A stretch of DNA of 64,000 bases from Kangiella sp. HZ709 (lineage in GTDB: Bacteria; Pseudomonadota; Gammaproteobacteria; Enterobacterales; Kangiellaceae). Below the pieces are notes generated by a model. That model saw only the letters and a list, made by a program, of their open reading frames with translations, was not told where the DNA came from and did not search any database. Where the stretch lies: positions 682,001 through 746,000 of the forward strand of contig NZ_WKJC01000001.1 in the NCBI RefSeq assembly GCF_009674675.1, read 5' to 3'. Each line of letters opens with the position of its first letter. Positions within the stretch are counted from its first letter, which is position 1. Both the position numbers and the translations under genes were made by a program. Below, piece after piece: positions 9,033 through 18,189 of the stretch.

Positions 9033-9680
9033 ATGATATCTGTATCTGAAAAGTCCATTGTCGTCCTAATTTCCGGCAATGGCTCCAACCTTCAAGCCCT
9101 TATCGATGCGCAGTCGCAAAGGCTTTTTAATGGTAAAATCAAAGCTGTTATTTCTAATAAACCCAATGTTTATGGACTTGAACGAGCAGAAATGGCCAAT
9201 ATCGATGCGGTTTGTGTTGATCATACAGAATTTAACGATAAAGCTGGTTTTGAAGCCGAGTTGGTTAAAACCATTGATGCTTATCAACCCGATCTGGTGA
9301 TTCTTGCCGGGTTTATGAGAATTCTTAGTTCAGACTTGGTTCAGCATTACCTTGGCAAAATCATCAACATACACCCTTCTCTATTGCCGAAATATAAGGG
9401 ATTACATACCCACCGGCAGGTATTAGAGAATGGCGATAAAGAACATGGCACCAGCGTTCATTTTGTAACAGCAGAATTAGACGGTGGTCCAATTATTGCC
9501 CAGAGGCGAGTAAAGGTTGATGAAAATGATACTGAACAAACATTGGTGGAAAAAATCCAGCAGCAAGAGCACCAGCTTTACCCAGAAGTGGTGGCTTGGT
9601 TCTGTGCCGAAAAACTCACCTTCAAACTCTCAGAAGACTCAGCAGCAGCTCGAGCAGTATTCGATGGCAAGGTTTTATAA
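9033..9680 (+). CDS. purN: Phosphoribosylglycinamide formyltransferase (GART)
   Basis: Transfers a formyl group from 10-formyl-tetrahydrofolate to glycinamide ribonucleotide in purine synthesis. It has 215 residues. The phosphate loop ISGNGSNLQ and the catalytic triad are present: Asn112 and His114 in INIHPSLLP, and Asp150 in ELDGGPI. It is the second gene of purMN, and its last 17 bases overlap the start of the DUF3108 gene. Confidence 0.98.
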   Translation: MISVSEKSIVVLISGNGSNLQALIDAQSQRLFNGKIKAVISNKPNVYGLERAEMANIDAVCVDHTEFNDKAGFEAELVKTIDAYQPDLVILAGFMRILSSDLVQHYLGKIINIHPSLLPKYKGLHTHRQVLENGDKEHGTSVHFVTAELDGGPIIAQRRVKVDENDTEQTLVEKIQQQEHQLYPEVVAWFCAEKLTFKLSEDSAAARAVFDGKVL

Positions 9681-10392
9681 ACGTCTTATTTGGGTTCAAG
9701 TCGGCTTACTGATTTTATTATTCGGTATCCCAAAACTGATTGCGGCCGAAACAGTACAAGAACTAGCAATGCAACCTTATAATATTGAATATGACGTAAT
9801 AGCCAAAGGCGATAAAGTTGGTAACGCCTCGCAAAGCTTAGTCCAGTTGAATAATGGTCAATGGCAAATCGCCATGCAATCAAAGATCAAGTATTACTTC
9901 TTCAAAGATAAACGCCAAGAAACCAGCCGCTTTGATTTTATCGATGGTAAAATTTTTCCTGTTCAATACCAAAGACTGGCTGACAGCTCCTTTAAGGATT
10001 CAAACTTGCTGCAACAGTTTGACTGGCAAACAGGGCATGAAACCGGTTCCTATAAAGATAAAAACTGGGAGTTGGTTTTACAAGATGGCGTACTAGATCA
10101 GCTAACTCAACTGATCTCATTACGCAGCCAGTTAATGGCACAAAAACCTTTAAAGCCGATTGTTATCAGTTATCGAGGCGGTTTGAGAACACATCAATTT
10201 CAAGTGATTGGACAAGAAACGCTTAAAACTAAAATTGGTGACATCGAAACAGCCAAAATTCAATTGAACGAAAAAGGTGGAAAGCGCCAAACCAATTATT
10301 GGTTTGCGTTAGAAAAAAGTATGTTGCCAGTGCAAATTCAACGCATAAAAGAGGGAAAAGAAGAAGCGAAACTAGTCATTAGCAAGTGGTAA
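9664..10392 (+). CDS. DUF3108 domain-containing exported protein
   Basis: A 242-residue protein with a signal or anchor sequence at about residues 8-28 (a basic start, then VQVGLLILLFGIP). The body has the DUF3108 pattern of short beta-strands: YNIEYDVIAKGDKVGNA, FDFIDGKIFPVQYQR and the C-terminal NYWFALEKSMLPVQIQR. The function is unknown; it is a periplasmic or envelope protein often found next to purN in gammaproteobacteria. The reading frame extends upstream to 9517, but those 49 residues are purN sequence read in another frame. The ATG at 9664, right before a signal peptide, is the sensible start. A terminator follows. Confidence 0.88.
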   Translation: MARFYKRLIWVQVGLLILLFGIPKLIAAETVQELAMQPYNIEYDVIAKGDKVGNASQSLVQLNNGQWQIAMQSKIKYYFFKDKRQETSRFDFIDGKIFPVQYQRLADSSFKDSNLLQQFDWQTGHETGSYKDKNWELVLQDGVLDQLTQLISLRSQLMAQKPLKPIVISYRGGLRTHQFQVIGQETLKTKIGDIETAKIQLNEKGGKRQTNYWFALEKSMLPVQIQRIKEGKEEAKLVISKW

Positions 10393-10434
10393 CCCTAATA
10401 CCGCTACAGATAAAAGTGGTTTTTAGTAATCACT

Positions 10435-10461
10435 AAAAAGCCTGCAATAGCAGGCTTTTTT
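10435..10461. terminator. Bidirectional intrinsic terminator between DUF3108 gene and dcd
   Basis: An 11-bp stem AAAAAGCCTGC / GCAGGCTTTTT with a 4-base loop has U-runs in both directions. It serves the converging purMN-DUF3108 and apbC-dcd units. Confidence 0.92.
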
Positions 10462-10479
10462 ATGTACTTATAAAATGTT

Positions 10480-11046
10480 TTATGTCTTTGGTAAAGTTAC
10501 ACCAGTTTGCCCTTGATACTTACCGCCACGGTCACCGTACGAAGTCTCACAGATTTCATCCGATTCAAAAAACAACATTTGCGCAACACCTTCATTAGCA
10601 TATATTTTTGCTGGTAAAGGCGTGGTATTTGAAAACTCCAGAGTCACATGCCCTTCCCACTCTGGCTCAAGAGGCGTCACATTTACAATAATCCCACAGC
10701 GAGCGTATGTGGACTTACCCAAACAAACCGTTAGCACCGAGCGTGGAATTCGAAAGTATTCAACCGTTCTAGCTAGGGCAAAAGAGTTGGGGGGAATAAT
10801 GCAAACATCCGATTGAACATCAACAAAACTATTCTCATCAAAGTTTTTTGGATCTACCACACTCGAATGAACATTGGTAAAAATCTTAAACTCATTTGAG
10901 CAGCGAACATCGTAGCCATAACTTGAAGTACCATAAGAAACGATACGTTGATCATTTTGGTGGCGAACTTGACCTGGTTCAAACGGCTCAATCATGCCCT
11001 CATTTTCCGACATACGACGGATCCACTTATCTGATTTAATGCTCAT
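10480..11046 (-). CDS. dcd: dCTP deaminase
   Basis: Deaminates dCTP to dUTP, feeding thymidylate synthesis; it is a cytoplasmic trimer. It has 188 residues against 193 in E. coli. Seen are the N-terminal [12 protein letters not shown], the [22 protein letters not shown] block, the catalytic segment [18 protein letters not shown] with its active-site Glu, and the tail [13 protein letters not shown]. It is the last gene of apbC-hypothetical-dcd. Confidence 0.97.
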   Translation of the reverse strand: MSIKSDKWIRRMSENEGMIEPFEPGQVRHQNDQRIVSYGTSSYGYDVRCSNEFKIFTNVHSSVVDPKNFDENSFVDVQSDVCIIPPNSFALARTVEYFRIPRSVLTVCLGKSTYARCGIIVNVTPLEPEWEGHVTLEFSNTTPLPAKIYANEGVAQMLFFESDEICETSYGDRGGKYQGQTGVTLPKT

Positions 11047-11086
11047 GTTTAATTCTCATGTTATTTTTCATAATTTATTATCTTGC

Positions 11087-11398
11087 TTAATCTACCCAAT
11101 GCTCTTTAGAGATTAGCTTGCTATTTTTAAATTTCAAATCACAGCCGGCAAATGTCATCACTCCGCTGCTTAAATATAGTCCTGCCGAAGTTTGCTCTTT
11201 ATTCATCACAAAACCACTTTCAAATTTTTGCCCTTCCGCCTCAATCATTCCTATTGATGCGCCAATTTCAAATCTTTCACAAAACATTGCCGTTTTACGC
11301 TGTGCATCATCCAAATAATAATAGATCCCAATAAAGCCTGTAATAAAAATCATGGCAAAGAATAAAGTCCAATAAAATACCTTTAATGTTTTATTCAT
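11087..11398 (-). CDS. Small membrane-anchored hypothetical protein
   Basis: 103 residues. One transmembrane segment lies at about 8-29, followed by a soluble domain of about 70 residues with two cysteines (in AMFCERFEIG and FAGCDLKF) that could form a disulfide if the domain is periplasmic. I do not recognise the family. It sits 7 bases after apbC and 40 bases before dcd on the same strand, so it is probably co-transcribed. Coding is supported by the tight packing and plausible composition. Confidence 0.7.
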   Translation of the reverse strand: MNKTLKVFYWTLFFAMIFITGFIGIYYYLDDAQRKTAMFCERFEIGASIGMIEAEGQKFESGFVMNKEQTSAGLYLSSGVMTFAGCDLKFKNSKLISKEHWVD

Positions 11399-11405
11399 TG
11401 AATGA

Positions 11406-12494
11406 CTAGCTGTTTTCTATAGTTATCGTCGGGAAATCCGCTCTAAACTCTTTTTCTTGCAATGAAAGTTTTGCTGTAAGTTTCAAGGCTATCTTTTTGT
11501 ATTTATTAGATATTTCACTTTCTGAGTCTTTAACTAAACTAGGCTGTCCCTCATCAGTATCTTTGCGTATCGCTAATGCCAATGGCAAACTTCCCAACAG
11601 TTCAACACCAATTTCATTCGCTAGTTTTTCGCCGCCACCAGCTCCAAAAATATGCTCTTCATGCTGGCAATTGGTACAAGTGTGCATTGCCATATTTTCA
11701 ACTACGCCTAACACTGGCACCGAAACTTTGTTAAACATGCTAACAGCCTTGCGAGCATCCGCTAATGCAATATCTTGCGGCGTTGTAACAACTACGGCAG
11801 CCGTAACTGGTATTTTCTGCGCCATAGTCAATTGAATGTCACCTGTACCCGGCGGCAAGTCGACAATCAAATAGTCTAAATCTTGCCATTGCGTATCATT
11901 GACTAGCTGTTGCAAGGCGCCGGATGCCATAGGCCCACGCCAAACCATCGCTTGCTCAGGTTTTACTAAATACCCAATCGACATGGATTGAACACCATGA
12001 GCTTCAACAGGATAGATGGTTTTCTTATCTGTTGATTCAGGGTGCTTTCCTTGAGCACCAAGCATAATAGGCATACTAGGGCCATAAATGTCCGCATCAA
12101 GGATCCCAACTGTCGCGCCTAAATTTTTTAATGCCAAAGCAAGATTCACGCTAGTGGTTGATTTGCCTACACCGCCCTTGCCAGAAGCTACTGCGATAAT
12201 GTTTTTTACACTCGGCATTGCTTGTACTTTAGCAGGATGCGAGTGAGCATCAATATTAATGCTACAGGTCAATTTATAGTCTAATTGGTCACTTGTATCA
12301 GCTAGATAGGTTGAGATTTCATCGAGTAACAAACTCTCATAAGCACCTAGGGGAAAGCCAAAACGCAGCTCTATCGTTACAGAGTTATCTTTAATTTCGA
12401 TTGTTCGAATATTTTTCGGCTGGATATGAATATAACCAAAAAGCTCGGATTTGAAATTATGTAGTTGCTCGGAAATTTGTGTTTGCTCGACCAT
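11406..12494 (-). CDS. apbC: Iron-sulfur cluster carrier protein ApbC (Mrp/NBP35-type P-loop ATPase)
   Basis: Carries and delivers Fe-S clusters to apoproteins in the cytoplasm. It has 362 residues: an N-terminal MIP18/DUF59-like domain (about 5-90) and a ParA/Mrp ATPase domain with the deviant Walker A GKGGVGKST (105-113). The cluster-binding CxxC (CTNC) is in the C-terminal third. The gene is divergent from metG across about 175 bases, the same arrangement as E. coli mrp/metG, and it heads the unit ending with dcd. Confidence 0.95.
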   Translation of the reverse strand: MVEQTQISEQLHNFKSELFGYIHIQPKNIRTIEIKDNSVTIELRFGFPLGAYESLLLDEISTYLADTSDQLDYKLTCSINIDAHSHPAKVQAMPSVKNIIAVASGKGGVGKSTTSVNLALALKNLGATVGILDADIYGPSMPIMLGAQGKHPESTDKKTIYPVEAHGVQSMSIGYLVKPEQAMVWRGPMASGALQQLVNDTQWQDLDYLIVDLPPGTGDIQLTMAQKIPVTAAVVVTTPQDIALADARKAVSMFNKVSVPVLGVVENMAMHTCTNCQHEEHIFGAGGGEKLANEIGVELLGSLPLALAIRKDTDEGQPSLVKDSESEISNKYKKIALKLTAKLSLQEKEFRADFPTITIENS

Positions 12495-12668
12495 TAAACT
12501 TTATGGGAAATAATTATCGCTTGATGGCACAAAGTCTAAGTCTTTTGCCCTTGAAAACCAAGTTGCTTTACAGTATTTCACCAATTAATTAATGAAAAAA
12601 ATAGCAAAAACCAGTATATTTGCCGCTATTGCACTCATAAAAGCTAAATCGCTAATAAAGCTCAGAAT

Positions 12669-14705
12669 ATGACCACACAAAATCAACGGAAAATCCTTGT
12701 GACCAGCGCTCTACCCTATGCCAATGGCGATATCCATATTGGGCATTTACTTGAGTATGTTCAAACCGATATTTGGGTAAGGTTTCAAAAGTCACGTGGG
12801 CATGAGTGCTATTATGTTTGTGCCGATGACACCCATGGAACGCCAGTCATGTTGCGCGCACAAAAAGAAGGTAAAACACCTGAAGACTTTATTGCTGAGC
12901 AACAAGCCAACCATGAGCGTGATTTTGCAGGGGCATTAATTGAGTTTGATAACTTTCACTCTACTCATAGTTCTGAATCGAAAGAATTAACTCAAGGCAT
13001 TTACCTGAAGCTTAAAGAAAATGGTCATATTAGCTCTAAAACAATCAATCAGCTGTATGATCCTGAAAAAAACATGTTCTTGCCGGATCGTTTCGTTAAA
13101 GGCACTTGCCCAAAATGTGATTCAGAAAATCAGTATGGTGATAATTGCGATAATTGTGGAGCAACCTATAACCCAACGGATTTGAAAAATCCTAAATCGG
13201 CAGTATCCGGCGCAACTCCAGTACTAAAAGAGTCAGAGCACTTCTTTTTCGACTTAAAAGGCTTTGAGTCCTTTTTACGAGAGTGGCTCTCTAGCGATGG
13301 ACATGTTCAATCTGAAGTCCAAAATAAGATGAACGAGTGGTTAGATGATTTACGCCAATGGGATATTTCGCGCGATGCGCCCTATTTCGGTTGGGAAATC
13401 CCAGGTGAAGAAGGAAAATATTTCTACGTTTGGTTAGATGCGCCGATTGGTTATATGGCGAGTTTTAAAAACCTCTGTGATAAAACAGATGGTTTAAACT
13501 TTGATGACTATTGGCAACAAGGCTCTGATGCTGAGATTTATCACTTCATTGGAAAAGATATTATTTACTTCCATACTCTATTCTGGCCTTCGGTTTTAAA
13601 AGGCGCGGGCTATAGAACCCCTACCGCGGTTTGGGCTCATGGGTTTGTGACGGTTAATGGTCAAAAGATGTCTAAATCAAAAGGCACTTTTATTAAAGCT
13701 AAAACTTATCTAGAGCACCTGAATCCTGAGTATCTTCGTTATTATTATGCCGCTAAATTATCCAGCAAGATTGATGACTTTGATCTAAATCTTGAAGACT
13801 TTGCGCAAAGAGTAAACTCTGACTTAGTAGGCAAACTCGTCAATATCGCGAGTCGTTGTTCTGGTTTTATCACGAAACAATTTGATAGCAAACTCAGCTC
13901 AGAAACCATTGAGCCAGCATTGCTTAAAGAGTTCACAGATTCCTCGGAACAAATTGCCAAACATTATGAAGCTCGTGACTTCGGTAAAGCTATCAAATTG
14001 ATCATGGCGCTTGCAGATAAAGCTAACGCTTATATTGCTGAAAAAGAGCCATGGAAACTTGTTAAAAATGAAGCCACTAAAGCCGAAGCACATTTAGTCT
14101 GTAGTTTGGGTATTAACCTATTTAAAGTGCTTGTGACTTACTTAAACCCTGTTTTGCCGGCACTAGCAGATAAAGTGCAAGACTTCTTGCAATTAGACAA
14201 TATGAACTGGGATAGTGCGCAAGAAGTTTTAACCGATTATGAAATCAATAAATTCAAGCCAATGATGCAGCGCATTGAAATGAAGTCTGTAGAGAAGATG
14301 GTTGAAAACTCTAAAGAAGATTTAGAGGCTGAAGTTGAACAACCCTCTAAATCAAAATTATCTGATCCGATTAAAGATGAAATTCAATTTGGCGATTTCG
14401 ATAAAATTGATTTGCGAATTGCTAAAATTGCTAAAGCTGAACATGTTGAAGGCGCCGATAAACTGCTTAAATTATTACTAGATTTGGGCGAAGGCGTTAC
14501 TAAGCAAGTATTTGCGGGCATTAAATCAGCATATAGCCCTGAAGATTTAGAAGGCAAGTTAACTGTTATGGTGGCAAATTTAGCTCCTAGAAAAATGAAG
14601 TTTGGCATGTCTGAAGGTATGGTTTTAGCGGCAGGTCCGGGTGGCAAAGAATTATGGATTTTAAATCCTGAAGATGGCGCTCAACCTGGTATGCGTGTTA
14701 AATAA
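12669..14705 (+). CDS. metG: Methionyl-tRNA synthetase
   Basis: Charges initiator and elongator tRNA-Met. It has 678 residues, the E. coli-type long form: Rossmann catalytic domain with HIGH (residues 23-26), a zinc-binding insert with CPKC and CDNC at about 143-160, KMSKS at about 333-337, an anticodon-binding helical region, and a C-terminal EMAP/Trbp111-like dimerising tRNA-binding domain from about 575. A charged linker ([15 protein letters not shown]) joins the last two. It is followed 30 bases later by a small membrane protein gene. Confidence 0.98.
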   Translation: MTTQNQRKILVTSALPYANGDIHIGHLLEYVQTDIWVRFQKSRGHECYYVCADDTHGTPVMLRAQKEGKTPEDFIAEQQANHERDFAGALIEFDNFHSTHSSESKELTQGIYLKLKENGHISSKTINQLYDPEKNMFLPDRFVKGTCPKCDSENQYGDNCDNCGATYNPTDLKNPKSAVSGATPVLKESEHFFFDLKGFESFLREWLSSDGHVQSEVQNKMNEWLDDLRQWDISRDAPYFGWEIPGEEGKYFYVWLDAPIGYMASFKNLCDKTDGLNFDDYWQQGSDAEIYHFIGKDIIYFHTLFWPSVLKGAGYRTPTAVWAHGFVTVNGQKMSKSKGTFIKAKTYLEHLNPEYLRYYYAAKLSSKIDDFDLNLEDFAQRVNSDLVGKLVNIASRCSGFITKQFDSKLSSETIEPALLKEFTDSSEQIAKHYEARDFGKAIKLIMALADKANAYIAEKEPWKLVKNEATKAEAHLVCSLGINLFKVLVTYLNPVLPALADKVQDFLQLDNMNWDSAQEVLTDYEINKFKPMMQRIEMKSVEKMVENSKEDLEAEVEQPSKSKLSDPIKDEIQFGDFDKIDLRIAKIAKAEHVEGADKLLKLLLDLGEGVTKQVFAGIKSAYSPEDLEGKLTVMVANLAPRKMKFGMSEGMVLAAGPGGKELWILNPEDGAQPGMRVK

Positions 14706-14735
14706 CTATAAATAAAAAGAGTTAAAAGAGAACAT

Positions 14736-15221
14736 ATGACAGCAACTACCCCACTACAAACTGCACCAGTGCAAACCGCTGGAAGTAATGAAGTGACTCA
14801 AGAGCTAGTCACCCAGATTCCTAATTATGGTCTTACTTGGGCGCTCTACATAGGCCTAACTTTTTTAATGGTTGCTATTATTTGGTACCTTATTCGCAAG
14901 TGGCACTTTGTCATTAAATGGTTTATGGCTTCGACCATCTTTGCTGGTGCGCTAACTCCTGCCCATCCAGCTGAAGGAGTCGCTAGTTACTCTCCATTAA
15001 TTCTTAATGCTGTAGTTAATTTGTTTGACGGCTATAAAACAGAATTTATTGATAGTATTAAAACGCTAAGTATCGTTTGGGCTACCATCTTTGCTATTGG
15101 AATAGCCGTATGGATATTAATAAAAAAATTGAAGAGTCCAAAAGTGGAAAAGCCGACCAACTTAGACGCTGTAATGGCAACTCCTATAGAGCCAACCATA
15201 GACGATTCGAAAAAAGATTAG
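14736..15221 (+). CDS. Membrane protein of unknown function
   Basis: 161 residues with three likely membrane segments (about 35-55, 65-80 and 108-130) and a charged C-terminal tail. I do not recognise a family. It starts 30 bases after metG on the same strand and is probably transcribed with it. Its TAG stop overlaps, on the opposite strand, the stop of the converging anchor-protein gene (bases 15218-15221), so the two transcripts share a 3-prime end with no terminator between them. Confidence 0.7.
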   Translation: MTATTPLQTAPVQTAGSNEVTQELVTQIPNYGLTWALYIGLTFLMVAIIWYLIRKWHFVIKWFMASTIFAGALTPAHPAEGVASYSPLILNAVVNLFDGYKTEFIDSIKTLSIVWATIFAIGIAVWILIKKLKSPKVEKPTNLDAVMATPIEPTIDDSKKD

Positions 15222-15781
15222 TTTACTAATCCTCTTAATTGATAAACCCCTTGAGTTTTAAGAGTAATTACAATTTTTCGCTCACCATTGTTTTTGAAAT
15301 ACCAACCATGAGTACCGGCGAAAGGGACTGTAATAGTTCCTTCTGATTGACTTGCTGAAGCTATCGTATAACTTTCAAAATAACCGCTATCATCATTGGC
15401 TGGTTCGCCATGGAAATCAAAATAAATTTCGCCTTGGTTAACTGTCCACTGGTAAGTCAATGATTGATACTGTTCTAAATAAAATTTATATTCCAAGCCA
15501 CTGCCCGGATCAACCTCTAACCTGATTTCATTAGACTGAAAACCGGTTTGGTCCCCCTCTTGATTGTTAGCTTTTTGTTTATTGGCATTGGAAACTGTAC
15601 TTGGTTCACCTATATCGGCTAACTCTGTCAGGCCTAGCCGCTTTCCAATTCCTAAAGGATCAATGTTGTATTCAGCTGGCAGTATCATCGTAACAAGCAA
15701 AACAATAGAAAGCATTATAGCTATTATAATAGCCTTTAATAAGCCTTTTCGGGATAAAGTATCTGTAGTGTCTTGTGTCAT
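15218..15781 (-). CDS. Transmembrane-anchored periplasmic protein, HupE-linked
   Basis: 187 residues: a short cytoplasmic start, one transmembrane segment (about 15-35), a low-complexity linker (about 60-85) and a C-terminal beta-rich domain containing YTIASASQSEGTITVPFAGTHGWYFKN. I recall similar proteins being annotated as transmembrane anchor proteins and found beside HupE/UreJ-like genes. The biochemical role is unknown. It is the last gene of the sulfurylase-ggt-hupE unit, 12 bases downstream of the HupE-like gene. Confidence 0.75.
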   Translation of the reverse strand: MTQDTTDTLSRKGLLKAIIIAIMLSIVLLVTMILPAEYNIDPLGIGKRLGLTELADIGEPSTVSNANKQKANNQEGDQTGFQSNEIRLEVDPGSGLEYKFYLEQYQSLTYQWTVNQGEIYFDFHGEPANDDSGYFESYTIASASQSEGTITVPFAGTHGWYFKNNGERKIVITLKTQGVYQLRGLVN

Positions 15782-15793
15782 ACTAAACCTAAA

Positions 15794-16477
15794 TTAATTA
15801 ATAACGTAGCCGGTTAATTGAAAGCCCACGAGCATAAACCCAAAGCTCATTAAGAGAGTATTCGAAAAGTTTGACCAGCGTTGAAAAGAGCTAAATTGTC
15901 GCCAATAACTAATGGCAATTAAAATAAAAGCCAATGCAAAAAACTGACCAAATTCAACGCCAACATTGAAAGCCAGTAAATTACTCAGCAATCCATTTTC
16001 TGGCAAAGAAAATTCTTGCAGCTTGGTTGCTAATCCAAATCCGTGAAAGAGTCCAAAAATTAAAACTGCAACTTTAGTATTAGGTTGAACTGAAAATAGT
16101 GTTTTAAATCCACCTAAATTTTCAAAAGCTTTATAAACAATCGATAACCCTATAATAGCATCGATAAGATAAGCATTTACTTGTATCTTAAAAAGAACAC
16201 CAAAGATCAAAGTTACGCTGTGGCCGATTGTAAAAAACGTAACGTAGAGCAGTATGTCTTTAGGCTTAAATAAAAAGAAAATCACTCCAAATAAAAAAAG
16301 CAAATGATCGTAACCAGTAACCATATGCTTTGCGCCAATATAAAATAAAGGGATAATTGCAGGCCCATCTAGATCACTTAAAAACTTTTGCGTGTTATCG
16401 TCAACTCCATGGGCTAGAACATCTAAAGATGATATCAATAACAGTAAAACACAAAGTGTTTTGAATATTTTTAACAT
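15794..16477 (-). CDS. HupE/UreJ-family membrane protein
   Basis: 227 residues: a signal-like first segment and then about six transmembrane helices. The family hallmarks are present: HGVDD near the mature N-terminus, GYDHLLFLFGVIFFL and FTIGHSVTL, with histidines inside the membrane that suggest metal transport. HupE/UreJ relatives are implicated in nickel or cobalt uptake, but no hydrogenase or urease gene is nearby, so the ion is undetermined. I chose the ATG at 16477, which overlaps the ggt stop (TGATG); one TTG codon lies in frame just before it. Confidence 0.85.
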   Translation of the reverse strand: MLKIFKTLCVLLLLISSLDVLAHGVDDNTQKFLSDLDGPAIIPLFYIGAKHMVTGYDHLLFLFGVIFFLFKPKDILLYVTFFTIGHSVTLIFGVLFKIQVNAYLIDAIIGLSIVYKAFENLGGFKTLFSVQPNTKVAVLIFGLFHGFGLATKLQEFSLPENGLLSNLLAFNVGVEFGQFFALAFILIAISYWRQFSSFQRWSNFSNTLLMSFGFMLVGFQLTGYVIN

Positions 16478-18189
16478 CAATAGCCTTCAGCTTTAGCATT
16501 CGGTCTGCGAGGATCAGGCGAACCATAAATATAATCCTCTACTTGTATCGATTGAGTGGAGCCCATTGTGCTCGACTGCCTTATCTTATGACCTTTTGTT
16601 TCAAGCAACTTTATCGTGTCTTGATTAATACTAGGTTCTACAAACAACACATCGGGTAACCATTGGTGATGGATTCGAGCTGTATGAGTAGCTTCTGCAA
16701 CATTCATATCATGATCAATAAAGTTCACAATTAATTGCAATACAGTCGTGATAATCCTGCTGCCGCCAGGACTACCTGTGACCAGCTTTAGTTCACCATC
16801 TTTCAAAAGCATGGTTGGTGTCATGGAACTTAGCGGCCTCTTATTGGCTTGAATTGAGTTAGCTTCTCCACCAATCAAGCCATAAGCATTTGGAGTTCCG
16901 GGTTTCGCTGAGAAGTCATCCATCTCGTTGTTTAACAAAATACCAGTACCCTCAGCTACGATGCCGGAGCCGTAAGAAAAGTTTAACGTATAAGTATTAG
17001 ATACCGCATTACCCCACTTATCCACCACAGAATAGTGAGTCGTATCAGGGCTTTCATAAACTGGTACAGAACCAGCTTCGATTTCTGCCGACGGCGTTGC
17101 CTTTTTAAGGTTTACTTTTGCAGCTAATTGCTTGGCGTATTTTTTACTGAGCAACCAGTCGGTTGGCACTGGAAAAAAATCTGTATCACCTAAATGTTTA
17201 CTTCTATCAGCATAAGCCAGCTTCATTACTTCAGACAAAAGATGAATTTCGTCTGCTGTGTTAGAGCCTAATTCCGTTACAGGAAAATTCTCTAAGATAT
17301 TCAACATCTGCACTAAATGGATTCCGCCTGAGCTTGGCGGCGGCATGGTGAAAATTTCATAGCCTCGATAAGTTCCTTTAACCGCAGCTCTAACTTTTGG
17401 CTTATAGGCTACTAAATCTTGCATACTAATTATGCCACCATTACTCTCCATATCAGCGACTAAGCGTTTAGCGATCTCACCTTCATAGAATGCTTTTTTG
17501 CCATGTTTTTTTAGCTGCTTTAAAGACCAAGCTAGATCAGGTTGTTTAAAAATTTCACCTTTATGATAATAGCCGCCATCAGCTTTATAAAATGCCTTGC
17601 GTGTGGCTGGAGATTGCAAACGTGAATCTCTTCTTTGCAGGTTACGAGCAAGATCCCAGCTTACTTCAAAACCTTCTTCGGCCAATTTAATAGCTGGAGC
17701 AATAACTTGCTCCCAACTCATAGTTCCATATTCTTGCAGAGCTAAATCTAGACCGGCCACAGTCCCTGGAACACCCGCTGATAAATGACTAAAACGAGCT
17801 TTACGATTATCCACATTACCGTCAGCATCTAAAAATAAATTACGATGAGCTTTTGCAGGCGCCATCTCACGATAATCAATGGCGATATATTCTTTTTTAT
17901 CTTTCAGGTAAACCAGCATAAAGCCACCACCACCAAGGTTACCAGCGCGAGGGAGCACCACCGCCAAGGCTAAGCCAGTAGCCACTGCTGCATCAATCGC
18001 ATTACCACCTTGCTGTAAAATATCTCGGCCCACCCTACTGGCAATGTATTGTTGGGAGACGACCATACCATTTTCCGCAACTAAAGGGTGATGGATAGAC
18101 TTATAATCAATAATACTTGGGGTTTGCTGTTCTGCTCCTATGGCAAGCATTGGTAGCACACAAAAGATACTAAAAATAATTTTTTTCAT
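16477..18189 (-). CDS. ggt: Gamma-glutamyltransferase (gamma-glutamyltranspeptidase)
   Basis: A periplasmic Ntn-hydrolase that cleaves or transfers the gamma-glutamyl group of glutathione and related amides. It has 570 residues with a signal peptide at 1-19. The autoproteolysis site and nucleophile are visible: Thr384 in the TTHYSVVD segment. The C-terminal small subunit carries LLNNEMDDFS, KRPLSSMTPT and the oxyanion-region motif TGSPGGSRI. Length and motifs match E. coli Ggt closely. It starts on the last base of the sulfurylase/kinase gene and overlaps the HupE gene, so it is translationally linked to both. Confidence 0.96.
   Translation of the reverse strand: MKKIIFSIFCVLPMLAIGAEQQTPSIIDYKSIHHPLVAENGMVVSQQYIASRVGRDILQQGGNAIDAAVATGLALAVVLPRAGNLGGGGFMLVYLKDKKEYIAIDYREMAPAKAHRNLFLDADGNVDNRKARFSHLSAGVPGTVAGLDLALQEYGTMSWEQVIAPAIKLAEEGFEVSWDLARNLQRRDSRLQSPATRKAFYKADGGYYHKGEIFKQPDLAWSLKQLKKHGKKAFYEGEIAKRLVADMESNGGIISMQDLVAYKPKVRAAVKGTYRGYEIFTMPPPSSGGIHLVQMLNILENFPVTELGSNTADEIHLLSEVMKLAYADRSKHLGDTDFFPVPTDWLLSKKYAKQLAAKVNLKKATPSAEIEAGSVPVYESPDTTHYSVVDKWGNAVSNTYTLNFSYGSGIVAEGTGILLNNEMDDFSAKPGTPNAYGLIGGEANSIQANKRPLSSMTPTMLLKDGELKLVTGSPGGSRIITTVLQLIVNFIDHDMNVAEATHTARIHHQWLPDVLFVEPSINQDTIKLLETKGHKIRQSSTMGSTQSIQVEDYIYGSPDPRRPNAKAEGY

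Noticed and set aside
9517-9663. Longer N-terminus for the DUF3108 protein
   Set aside because: This stretch is purN coding sequence in another frame and precedes a clear signal peptide.
11497-11835. 112-residue plus-strand frame within apbC
   Set aside because: Antisense shadow of a well-supported conserved gene; no ribosome site or family resemblance.
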